A stretch of DNA of 13,204 bases. It comes from Caldisericota bacterium (lineage in GTDB: Bacteria; Caldisericota; Caldisericia; Cryosericales; Cryosericaceae). Location: contig JAKLHS010000005.1 in the NCBI GenBank assembly GCA_022710025.1, positions 1 to 13,204 on the forward strand. Direction: 5' to 3'. Under the pieces are notes generated by a model. That model was not told where the DNA came from. It saw only the letters and a program-made list of their open reading frames with translations, and did no database searches. Position 1 is the stretch's first letter. The number at the start of each line of letters is the position of its first letter. Both the position numbers and the translations under genes were made by a program. Shown in pieces: positions 1 through 6,512 of the stretch.

Positions 1-1131
1 GGCGTCGTCGCGGCGCCGTCAAGATTTCGCATGGCCATCACCCCCTATTATGCGACGCTCATCGATCCGGATGACCCAGATGATCCCATTCTCAGGCAAT
101 GCGTGCCGACAGCGGATGAACTGCGTTCTGTTCCGAGCGATCTAGATGACCCGCTGTACGAAGAAGTCGATGCGCCGGTCCGCGGGCTGACACATCGGTA
201 TCCTGACAGAGTTCTCTTTCTTATCACCGATCAATGCGGCATGTACTGCCGACACTGTACGCGGAGGCGCCTGGCCGGCATGACCGACGCGCGGCGCTCC
301 AAAGACGAAATCGACGCGGCAGTCAGCTATATCCGTCAACACGAAGAAGTTCGCGATGTGCTCCTCTCGGGCGGCGATGCGCTGTTGGCAGACGATGACT
401 TTCTTGACTACGTGTTGAGCGAAGTGCGCAGCATAGAGCATGTCGAGGTCATCCGCATCGGAACGCGGACCCCGGTGGTCCTGCCACAACGTATCACGCC
501 GGACCTCTGCTCCCTGTTGCGCAAATATCATCCGCTCTGGCTGAACACGCAGTTTAACCACCCCAACGAGGTGACCGCGGCATCTGCCCGGGCCGTCGGC
601 ATGCTGGCGGATGCCGGCATTCCTGTGGGCAATCAGTCCGTTCTCCTCCGGGGCGTCAATGATTGCCCTTATGTAATGAAGGAACTTGTCCAGAGACTCG
701 TGCAAATACGCGTGCGACCTTACTACATCTATCAGTGTGACCTTACGAGCGGGATCAGTCATTTTCGCACATCGATCTACAAGGGCGTTGAGATCATGGA
801 ATTTCTGCGCGGCCATACCAGCGGCTTCTCTGTACCGCAGTTTGTGGTCGATGCACCGCATGGAGGCGGCAAGATCCCGGTCGGACCCAATTACATCGTC
901 TCCATGTCGCCGGATCGTATCGTGCTCCGCAACTACGAGGGGGTGATCGTCTCCTATCCGGAACCCGAGGATCCGAAGAGCCATTGTCCGGAGCCATGTG
1001 CCATCTGCCAGAAGCAGAAATCAAAGGTACCACCTGAGGGCATCGCCAAGATATTCACGCAGGATGCCTACGACCTGACACCGCCAGGGACATTGCGGGA
1101 GAAGCGGCGTGAACACTATCGAAAGGAGTGA
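1..1131 (+). CDS. kamA: L-lysine 2,3-aminomutase (5' end outside window)
   Basis: Radical-SAM, PLP-dependent enzyme that moves the alpha-amino group of L-lysine to C3, giving L-beta-lysine. The frame is open from base 1. The ten residues before the first ATG (position 31) align without gaps to the region preceding MAITPYY in clostridial KamA as I remember it, so that ATG is internal and about 46 residues lie upstream of the window. Numbering from that internal Met: the SAM 4Fe-4S motif CxxxCxxC is C69/C73/C76; R78 fits the substrate carboxylate arginine; K281 in HGGGKIP is the PLP lysine; D237 and D274 match the two aspartates that hold the substrate epsilon-amino group in clostridial KamA. 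That favours lysine over glutamate, since glutamate 2,3-aminomutase changes these residues. C212, C319, C323 and C326 match the zinc-binding cysteines. First visible gene of a six-gene operon; its stop lies 5 bp before the next start. Confidence 0.96.
   Translation, partial: GVVAAPSRFRMAITPYYATLIDPDDPDDPILRQCVPTADELRSVPSDLDDPLYEEVDAPVRGLTHRYPDRVLFLITDQCGMYCRHCTRRRLAGMTDARRSKDEIDAAVSYIRQHEEVRDVLLSGGDALLADDDFLDYVLSEVRSIEHVEVIRIGTRTPVVLPQRITPDLCSLLRKYHPLWLNTQFNHPNEVTAASARAVGMLADAGIPVGNQSVLLRGVNDCPYVMKELVQRLVQIRVRPYYIYQCDLTSGISHFRTSIYKGVEIMEFLRGHTSGFSVPQFVVDAPHGGGKIPVGPNYIVSMSPDRIVLRNYEGVIVSYPEPEDPKSHCPEPCAICQKQKSKVPPEGIAKIFTQDAYDLTPPGTLREKRREHYRKE
1122..1128 (+). promoter_or_regulatory. Ribosome binding site selecting the start at 1137
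   Basis: AAAGGAG lies at the end of kamA, 8 nt before ATG 1137. The possible earlier starts at GTG 1128 and ATG 1131 overlap it or sit 2 nt after it, too close to use it, so 1137 is preferred. Confidence 0.75.
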
Positions 1132-1136
1132 TGACA

Positions 1137-2477
1137 ATGGCAAAGAACGATTACATCGACCTGAAGACAGACATCCCGGGACCCGTAGGAATGGAGTGGT
1201 ACGCGCGCGATCGCGATTCCATTTCTCCGTCATACGTGCGCCCGTACGTGCTGGTGGCTGATCATGCCGAGGGCATGCAGGTCACCGACGTCGACGGGAA
1301 TACGTATCTTGACTTCACTGCCGGGGTTGCCGTCAATAGTACGGGCCATCGTCATCCTGAAGTCATCAAAGCTATCAAAGATCAGGCCGACAGACTGGTT
1401 CACATGTCTGGCACCGACTTCTTCTATCCGATTCAGATCGAGCTCGCCGAGAAGATCAAGCAGATTGCGCCCGGTCCGACCGAAAAGATGGTGTGGTACG
1501 GGAATTCGGGGGCGGAAGCGGTTGAAGCCGGTCTGAAGCTGGCTCGTTGGCATACGAAACGGTCTCTTGCGATAGCATTCTTTGGGGGATTCCACGGCCG
1601 GACGTATGGCGCGGTGACGCTGTCCGGATCCAAGGCCAAGCATCGCGAGGGGTTCTCTCCTATGCTTCAGGGCGTCGTTCACGTACCGTACGCCTATTGT
1701 TACCGGTGCCCGTACAACATGACGCCCGACACCTGTGGATTGCGGTGTGTTGACGCGATCGAAGAAGTCATGGAACGTATCGCGCCCGCTTCCGACACGG
1801 CCGTGATCGTAGCCGAACCCATTCAGGGTGAGGGTGGGTACGTGATGCCTCCCGAAGGCTACTTCCAGAAAGTACAGAAGCTCTGTCAGCAGCGTGGCAT
1901 TCTCCTGATGATCGATGAGGTCCAGAGCGGTATGGGCCGTACCGGCAAGATGTTTGCCATCGAACATTGGGACACGGAACCGGATATCATGGCCATTGCC
2001 AAGGGAGTTGCTTCCGGTCTTCCACTGGGCATCATGGTCGCCAAGAAGAACGTCATGGACTGGAAGCAGGGCGCGCACGGCTCGACGTTCGGAGGCAATC
2101 CGCTGAGTTGTGCGGCAGCCCTCAAGACGATTGATCTGCTTCAGAACGGGCTCATGGAGAACGCGACGAAGCAGGGCAATTATATCACGAAGCATCTGTG
2201 CGAAATGCAGAAGAAGCATCCCATCATGGGCGATATCCGTGGCAAGGGCCTCATGATCGGCGTCGAGTTCATAAAGGATTCCAAGAAGTCCAAGGCCAAG
2301 GAAGAGAGCAATGCCCTCGTCATCGAGGCGTTCAGACGCGGGCTTCTCTTGCTCCCGTGCGGCGAAAACAGCGTTCGGCTGTCGCCTTCGCTAATCGTCA
2401 CGCGGGATCAGTGCGACGTCATGCTCGAGATCTGGGAAGAGTCCCTGGATGCGGTAGAGAAGCAGATGAAGAGCTAG
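1137..2477 (+). CDS. Class III aminotransferase, GABA/ornithine type
   Basis: Fold-type I PLP aminotransferase of 446 residues, of the 4-aminobutyrate/acetylornithine aminotransferase-like group. Visible features: a DVDGNTYLDF strand near residue 51, the NSGAEA phosphate-cup loop (123-128), FHGRTYG (152-158), D260 in LMIDEVQSG (contacts the PLP pyridine nitrogen), the Schiff-base lysine K289 in AIAKGVASG, and GSTFGGNP (315-322). Such enzymes usually act on terminal (omega) amino groups with 2-oxoglutarate or pyruvate as acceptor. An unusual four-cysteine segment (C188, C191, C200, C204) lies between the two halves of the large domain. Placed directly after kamA, it may act on a lysine-derived amine such as GABA or the epsilon-amino group of beta-lysine. 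The exact substrate cannot be read from the sequence; related archaeal proteins include amino-acid racemases. Confidence 0.9.
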   Translation: MAKNDYIDLKTDIPGPVGMEWYARDRDSISPSYVRPYVLVADHAEGMQVTDVDGNTYLDFTAGVAVNSTGHRHPEVIKAIKDQADRLVHMSGTDFFYPIQIELAEKIKQIAPGPTEKMVWYGNSGAEAVEAGLKLARWHTKRSLAIAFFGGFHGRTYGAVTLSGSKAKHREGFSPMLQGVVHVPYAYCYRCPYNMTPDTCGLRCVDAIEEVMERIAPASDTAVIVAEPIQGEGGYVMPPEGYFQKVQKLCQQRGILLMIDEVQSGMGRTGKMFAIEHWDTEPDIMAIAKGVASGLPLGIMVAKKNVMDWKQGAHGSTFGGNPLSCAAALKTIDLLQNGLMENATKQGNYITKHLCEMQKKHPIMGDIRGKGLMIGVEFIKDSKKSKAKEESNALVIEAFRRGLLLLPCGENSVRLSPSLIVTRDQCDVMLEIWEESLDAVEKQMKS

Positions 2478-2485
2478 GGTGCGCG

Positions 2486-3823
2486 ATGAAGTCTTCTGCT
2501 GAGTTCAAGGAGCGGTATACAGCGAAGACCCCAACATCCCGGAGTATGAGCGAACGTGCCCATCGATCGCTTCCCGCCGGCGTAGTCGCCAACGTAAAAT
2601 ATTTCGCCCCCTACCCACTATTCATGCAGCGGGCGGGGGGCTCGCACCTATGGGATGTGGACGGTAACGAGTATGTGGATTACTGTCTGGCCTTCGGGCC
2701 GCTTATTCTCGGGCATGGTCATCCCGCAATTGTACGGGCGGTAGCCGATTCGTTCGCTACCATGGGGACGACGATTTTCGGAACGCCGAACGAGCTCGAG
2801 GTACGTTATGCGGAGAAGCTCCTGTCCATGCTGCCCATTGCCGGGAAGATGCGTCTGACCAACTCCGGCACCGAGGCAACATACCTGGCCCTGCAACTGG
2901 GCAGAGCGGCGACCGGCAAGTCTGCCGTTGCAAGATTTGAAGGGCACTACCATGGGTGGTACTATGAAGGCGTCCTCAGCAACAGCCCGTCGGCAGCGGA
3001 CTATGGAGCCGCCGAAGCTCCGGCCAGTGTTGCCGGATCAAAGGGGACGCCCGCATCGATTCTCGCGGAGACGCTCGTTCTCCCGTTTAATGACCTTGAT
3101 GCGTGCAGGACTCTTCTGGTGGCAAACAGGGACCGCGTCGGGACCGTCATCGTCGAACCGTCTCCCCGTGCTTTTTATGTGACAGATCCGGCGTTTCTGA
3201 CAGGACTGCGGTCACTGACGCGCGAACTCGGCATGATTCTGATCTTCGACGAAGTCATGTCCGGATTCCGATGCGGTCCCCAAGGGGCGACCGGCATCTT
3301 CGGCGTCGAGCCGGACCTCCTGTCGCTGGGTAAAATCATTGGCGGCGGATTCCCAGTGGGTGCCGTCGTCGGTCGGTCGGATCTCCTGGATCTGGCTTCA
3401 CCCACGGCGAGCGGAGGTCATGTGTTTCACTCTGGGACATTCAACGGCGCAGTGCAGGTCCTTGCTGCCGGGTTGGCGACGTTGAATATCCTGTCGGACG
3501 CGTCCCTGATCCAGCCGTTCTATGAGAACACCGAGGCATTCAAGGGCGAGATCCGCCGCCTCATGGCCAGCCATCATGTCAGAGGCCATGTTGCGGGACT
3601 GGGCGCCAATTTCGGCATCATCATGAGCGAAACGCCTGTCTGTAACTATAGGGATGTGGGGCGCGAAGATGGTGCGCTGCGGGAGGCGTTTGACTACGCC
3701 TGTCTTGCCGAAGGCATCTACATTCACCCGCACAAGCCGTTTTACACGTCGCTGGCGCATACCTCTGGTGACTACGAGAGCACACTCGGGAAACTGGACC
3801 ACATCTTCGCAGAGATTGGATGA
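2486..3823 (+). CDS. Class III aminotransferase, GSA-aminomutase-like
   Basis: PLP enzyme of 445 residues related to glutamate-1-semialdehyde 2,1-aminomutase and to beta-amino-acid aminotransferases. Features: LWDVDGNEYVDY (55-66), LGHGHP (75-80), NSGTEAT (126-132), FEGHYHGWY (151-159), D255 in FDEVMSGFR, and the Schiff-base lysine K283 in LGKIIGGGFPVG. In GSA aminomutase the loop after the glutamate reads roughly EPVAGN; here it is EPSPRA (224-229), which argues against a haem-pathway role. Beta-phenylalanine aminotransferases belong to this family, so the 3-amino group of beta-lysine is an attractive substrate (inference). The ATG at 2486 lies 8 bp after the previous stop. The frame stays open back into that gene, but homology begins after 2486. 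The start has only a weak ribosome site (TAGGGTG), so translational coupling is likely. Confidence 0.88.
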   Translation: MKSSAEFKERYTAKTPTSRSMSERAHRSLPAGVVANVKYFAPYPLFMQRAGGSHLWDVDGNEYVDYCLAFGPLILGHGHPAIVRAVADSFATMGTTIFGTPNELEVRYAEKLLSMLPIAGKMRLTNSGTEATYLALQLGRAATGKSAVARFEGHYHGWYYEGVLSNSPSAADYGAAEAPASVAGSKGTPASILAETLVLPFNDLDACRTLLVANRDRVGTVIVEPSPRAFYVTDPAFLTGLRSLTRELGMILIFDEVMSGFRCGPQGATGIFGVEPDLLSLGKIIGGGFPVGAVVGRSDLLDLASPTASGGHVFHSGTFNGAVQVLAAGLATLNILSDASLIQPFYENTEAFKGEIRRLMASHHVRGHVAGLGANFGIIMSETPVCNYRDVGREDGALREAFDYACLAEGIYIHPHKPFYTSLAHTSGDYESTLGKLDHIFAEIG

Positions 3824-3888
3824 ACACGGCGTTTTGGACACATTCACGGCATGGCGCCGTTGGAATCCATCGATAGGAGGGACGGGCA

Positions 3889-5088
3889 ATGAAATCGGTA
3901 GTGATTACATCGGCAGTGCGAACACCCGTGGGGACCATGGGTGGCGTGTTCAGGGACGTTCAGGCTGTCGATCTTACGCGAGCGGCTCTCGATGAGGCCG
4001 TGAAACGTTCCGGCATCGAGAAAGGGATAGTAGACGAGATCGTCGTGGGGCAAGCCAAGCAGAGTACAGACGCGCCCAACATCGCGCGTGTCGCCGCACT
4101 CGCCGCCGGATTTCCTGAGGAGATTCCTGCATACACGGTTCATCGACAATGCAGCTCGGGGCTGCAAGCCATCATCAGTGCTGCATGGCAGATCCAGACG
4201 GAGAATGCCGATATCGTTGTAGCCGGCGGTGTGGAAAGCATGAGCACGGCTCCTTACTATCTGCGAGGAGCCCGTTTCGGCTATAAAGCCGGCAATGCCG
4301 AGCTGCTGGACCCCAATACGGAAAGTCAGCCGAAGTCTCAGCCAGAAGATATCTATGGCACGTTTACGATGGGTATGACGGCAGAGACGTTGGCCGAGAA
4401 GTATGCCATCACGCGGGAAGAGCAGGACGAGTTCGCGTATACGAGCCACGTGCGGGCGATCGACGCCATTGATGGTGGCCGTTTTGCAGAGGAGATTGTT
4501 CCGATCAGCGTGCCCGCCCGGAAGGGAGAATCGCTTCTCATCGACGTGGACGAAGGTCCCAGACGCGATACGACGCTTGAAAAAATGGCCAAACTCAAGC
4601 CGGCCTTCAAGGCAGGAGGTTCGGTGACGGCCGGCAACAGCTCCAGCAGAAACGATGGAGCGGCGGCAGTAATCGTCATGTCAGAAGAGAAAGCGCGCGA
4701 ACTGGGCGTTGCTCCGCTCGTGCGGTTCGTTGCCGCCGGTATCGCCGGCGTCGATCCCCGTATCATGGGGATCGGCCCGGTTCCGGCAACGAAGAAGGCG
4801 CTTCACCGCGCAGGGCTGACTCTTGCCGACATCGGGCTCATCGAACTCAACGAGGCCTTCGCTGCGCAGAGCCTGGCTGTCGTCCGAGAGCTGGACATCG
4901 ACCGGGACATCCTCAACGTCAATGGTGGCGCCATCGCGCTCGGGCATCCGCTGGGCTGTTCCGGAACCAGGATCTCGGTAACGCTTATTCACGAAATGGA
5001 GCGTCGCCGGACCCAGTACGGTCTTGCCACCATCTGCGTGGCCGGTGGCCTGGGTGTTTCCGCTATCTTCGAGAATATGCGTTCATGA
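3889..5088 (+). CDS. atoB: Thiolase (acetyl-CoA acetyltransferase family)
   Basis: Thiolase of 399 residues, the usual length for degradative or biosynthetic thiolases. It cleaves a 3-oxoacyl-CoA with CoA to acetyl-CoA plus a shorter acyl-CoA, or runs in reverse. Catalytic residues are visible: nucleophile C88 in HRQCSSG, H353 in ALGHPLGCSG, acid/base C383 in CVAGGLG, and the NEAFA loop (321-325). GMTAETLA (162-169) and MGIGPVP (293-299) are family signatures. The start at 3889 follows AGGAGG (3875-3880) by 8 nt. A 65-bp gap separates it from the upstream aminotransferase, the largest in the operon, with no convincing promoter. In canonical lysine fermentation it would handle acetoacetyl-CoA; here 3-oxo-6-aminohexanoyl-CoA is an alternative substrate. 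Chain-length specificity cannot be read by eye. Confidence 0.94.
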   Translation: MKSVVITSAVRTPVGTMGGVFRDVQAVDLTRAALDEAVKRSGIEKGIVDEIVVGQAKQSTDAPNIARVAALAAGFPEEIPAYTVHRQCSSGLQAIISAAWQIQTENADIVVAGGVESMSTAPYYLRGARFGYKAGNAELLDPNTESQPKSQPEDIYGTFTMGMTAETLAEKYAITREEQDEFAYTSHVRAIDAIDGGRFAEEIVPISVPARKGESLLIDVDEGPRRDTTLEKMAKLKPAFKAGGSVTAGNSSSRNDGAAAVIVMSEEKARELGVAPLVRFVAAGIAGVDPRIMGIGPVPATKKALHRAGLTLADIGLIELNEAFAAQSLAVVRELDIDRDILNVNGGAIALGHPLGCSGTRISVTLIHEMERRRTQYGLATICVAGGLGVSAIFENMRS

Positions 5089-5107
5089 GTGGAGGAGCTC
5101 TGGCATA

Positions 5108-5114
5108 GGGAGGT
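5108..5114 (+). promoter_or_regulatory. Ribosome binding site selecting the start at 5122
   Basis: GGGAGGT sits 7 nt before ATG 5122. The in-frame GTG at 5089, immediately after the thiolase stop, has no such site upstream and would add eleven residues not usual for the family. Confidence 0.75.
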
Positions 5115-5121
5115 CGTGGCC

Positions 5122-5781
5122 ATGTACAGCGACAAATACAGCAGTGTCACAGACGCCATTGCAAAAGTGACGCGTGGGTCGCGCGTCATGGTAGGCAGTT
5201 TCGGCATGGCGGGGTATCCGGGGGCGCTCATTGAGGCCCTTGCTGACAGCGGTATCGGAGATCTGACCATAATCAGCAATGATCTGGGAGCTCCTGGGGT
5301 AGGACTGGGCAGGCTGCTGAGCAACAACCAGATCCGTGGACTGATCGGCACTTACTACAACTGGAACCCCGAAGTTGCAACTGCCTACAACGAGGGGAGG
5401 ATTTCTGTGAAGCTCGTGCCACAGGGAACATTTGCCGAGGCGATCCGTGCTGCGGGTGTAGGGATCCCGGCATTTTTCACGCCGACGGCGGCAGGAACGC
5501 AGCTGGCCGAGGGGAAGGAGACGAGGCGATTCGACGACCGGCCATGTGTTCTCGAAGAAGCCATTCATGCTGATGTAGCTCTGATCAAGGCATACAAAGC
5601 AGACGAACTGGGCAACCTTGTCTATTACAAGACGGCACGCAATTTCAACCCCGTGATGGCGATGGCAGCTGACCTGGTTATCGCCGAGGTCGATGAGATT
5701 GTGCCAAGCGGATCGCTGGATCCGGAGTGCGTCATCACGCCGCACATCTACGTCGATGTTCTCACGATGAAGGGGAACTGA
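5122..5781 (+). CDS. atoD: CoA-transferase subunit A (acetoacetate/butyrate type)
   Basis: Alpha subunit (219 residues) of a family I 3-oxoacid CoA-transferase, which moves CoA between a carboxylic acid and an acyl-CoA. The N-terminal glycine-rich segment (VMVGSFGMAGYPG near residues 17-29), the ISNDLGAPG stretch and the closing ITPHIYVDVL segment are typical of AtoD/SCOT alpha subunits, as is the length. The beta subunit starts 1 bp after the stop, consistent with coupled translation of a heteromeric enzyme. In lysine fermenters this enzyme activates acetoacetate. In this operon it might activate a 3-oxo acid derived from beta-lysine, with CoA drawn from an acyl-CoA product. The specificity is inference. 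Confidence 0.93.
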   Translation: MYSDKYSSVTDAIAKVTRGSRVMVGSFGMAGYPGALIEALADSGIGDLTIISNDLGAPGVGLGRLLSNNQIRGLIGTYYNWNPEVATAYNEGRISVKLVPQGTFAEAIRAAGVGIPAFFTPTAAGTQLAEGKETRRFDDRPCVLEEAIHADVALIKAYKADELGNLVYYKTARNFNPVMAMAADLVIAEVDEIVPSGSLDPECVITPHIYVDVLTMKGN

Positions 5782-5782
5782 A

Positions 5783-6442
5783 ATGCAGACGATTTCCGAA
5801 CAGGAAGCGAAAGAACGTATTGCCAGGACCATCGCCAGGCACTTCGATCAGGAAGCTGAAGCGGGGCGGTTGTTCATCAACCTTGGCGTGGGCATCCCGA
5901 CGATGGTAGCTAACTATGTTACGAGCCCGCGCATCTATGTCCAGGCGGAGAACGGTATGCTCGGCGTCGGCTGTGCCGCCCCTGAGGACAGGCAGGATCA
6001 TGACCTCATCAACGCCGGCCGTGCCTGTGTTACTGAAACGCCGGGATGTTCGTACCTGGACAGTGCAGCGTCATTCGGCATGATCCGTGGTGGTCATGTA
6101 GACGCCACAGTCATCGGCGCTTTCGAGGTTGATCAGGACGCCAATATCGCAAACTGGATCATTCCCAATGGGAAACAGCTCGGGGTAGGCGGAGCGATGG
6201 ATCTCGTGAGCGGGGCGCGGGAAGTCGTCATCGCCATGCAGCACCTCAGCAAAACAGGCAAGTCCAAGCTCGTCAGGAAGTGCAGCCTGCCCATAACGGG
6301 AATCGGCGAAGCGGATATGGTCGTGACCGAATATGCCGTGTTTGTGTTTGAGCACAATCAGCTCATACTGCGCGAGACGGCGCCGGAGATCACGCTCGAA
6401 GAACTTCGCTCGATTACCGAAGCCGACTTCATCGTGCCGTAA
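5783..6442 (+). CDS. atoA: CoA-transferase subunit B (acetoacetate/butyrate type)
   Basis: Beta subunit (219 residues) of the same family I CoA-transferase. It carries the catalytic glutamate, E56 in QAENGMLG, which forms the glutamyl-CoA thioester intermediate. Other family segments are INLGVGIPT (32-40), GGHVDATVIGAFEVD (103-117) and GVGGAMDLVSGA (134-145). The ATG lies 1 bp after the alpha-subunit stop, with AGGGGA about 7 nt upstream inside that gene. It is the last gene of the operon; a long stable hairpin follows 25 bp after the stop. No truncation or missing key residue is seen. Confidence 0.94.
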   Translation: MQTISEQEAKERIARTIARHFDQEAEAGRLFINLGVGIPTMVANYVTSPRIYVQAENGMLGVGCAAPEDRQDHDLINAGRACVTETPGCSYLDSAASFGMIRGGHVDATVIGAFEVDQDANIANWIIPNGKQLGVGGAMDLVSGAREVVIAMQHLSKTGKSKLVRKCSLPITGIGEADMVVTEYAVFVFEHNQLILRETAPEITLEELRSITEADFIVP

Positions 6443-6466
6443 CGGCGTTACTGGAGTGTGCATCCT

Positions 6467-6502
6467 GCTCCCGGGCGCTGCCGTCAGGCAGTGCCCGGGA
6501 GC
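6467..6502 (+). terminator. Strong hairpin, likely operon terminator
   Basis: A 16-bp inverted repeat (6467-6482 with 6487-6502) around the tetraloop GTCA. It is fully paired on the plus-strand RNA with one G.U pair (6477-6492). On the minus-strand RNA that pair becomes a C-A mismatch, so the hairpin favours the plus-strand operon. It lies between convergent genes and may serve both. No T-run follows on either side, so it is not a textbook intrinsic terminator. Confidence 0.7.
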
Positions 6503-6512
6503 TATCGCGTGA

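Noticed and set aside
31..33. ATG 31 as the true kamA start
   Set aside because: The frame is open upstream and the preceding ten residues align with internal KamA sequence, so the gene is cut by the window edge.
142..984. Minus-strand open frame opposite kamA
   Set aside because: Shadow of kamA; no recognisable protein family.
1230..2219. Minus-strand open frame opposite the first aminotransferase
   Set aside because: Antisense shadow of a gene with intact catalytic motifs; no ribosome site or family features.
2198..2485. In-frame 5' extension of the second aminotransferase
   Set aside because: It lies inside the previous gene and is low-complexity basic sequence; aminotransferase homology begins after ATG 2486.
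2486..3823. Calling this gene hemL (GSA aminomutase)
   Set aside because: The fold matches, but the EPVAGN-like loop is changed and the neighbours are lysine and CoA genes, not tetrapyrrole genes.
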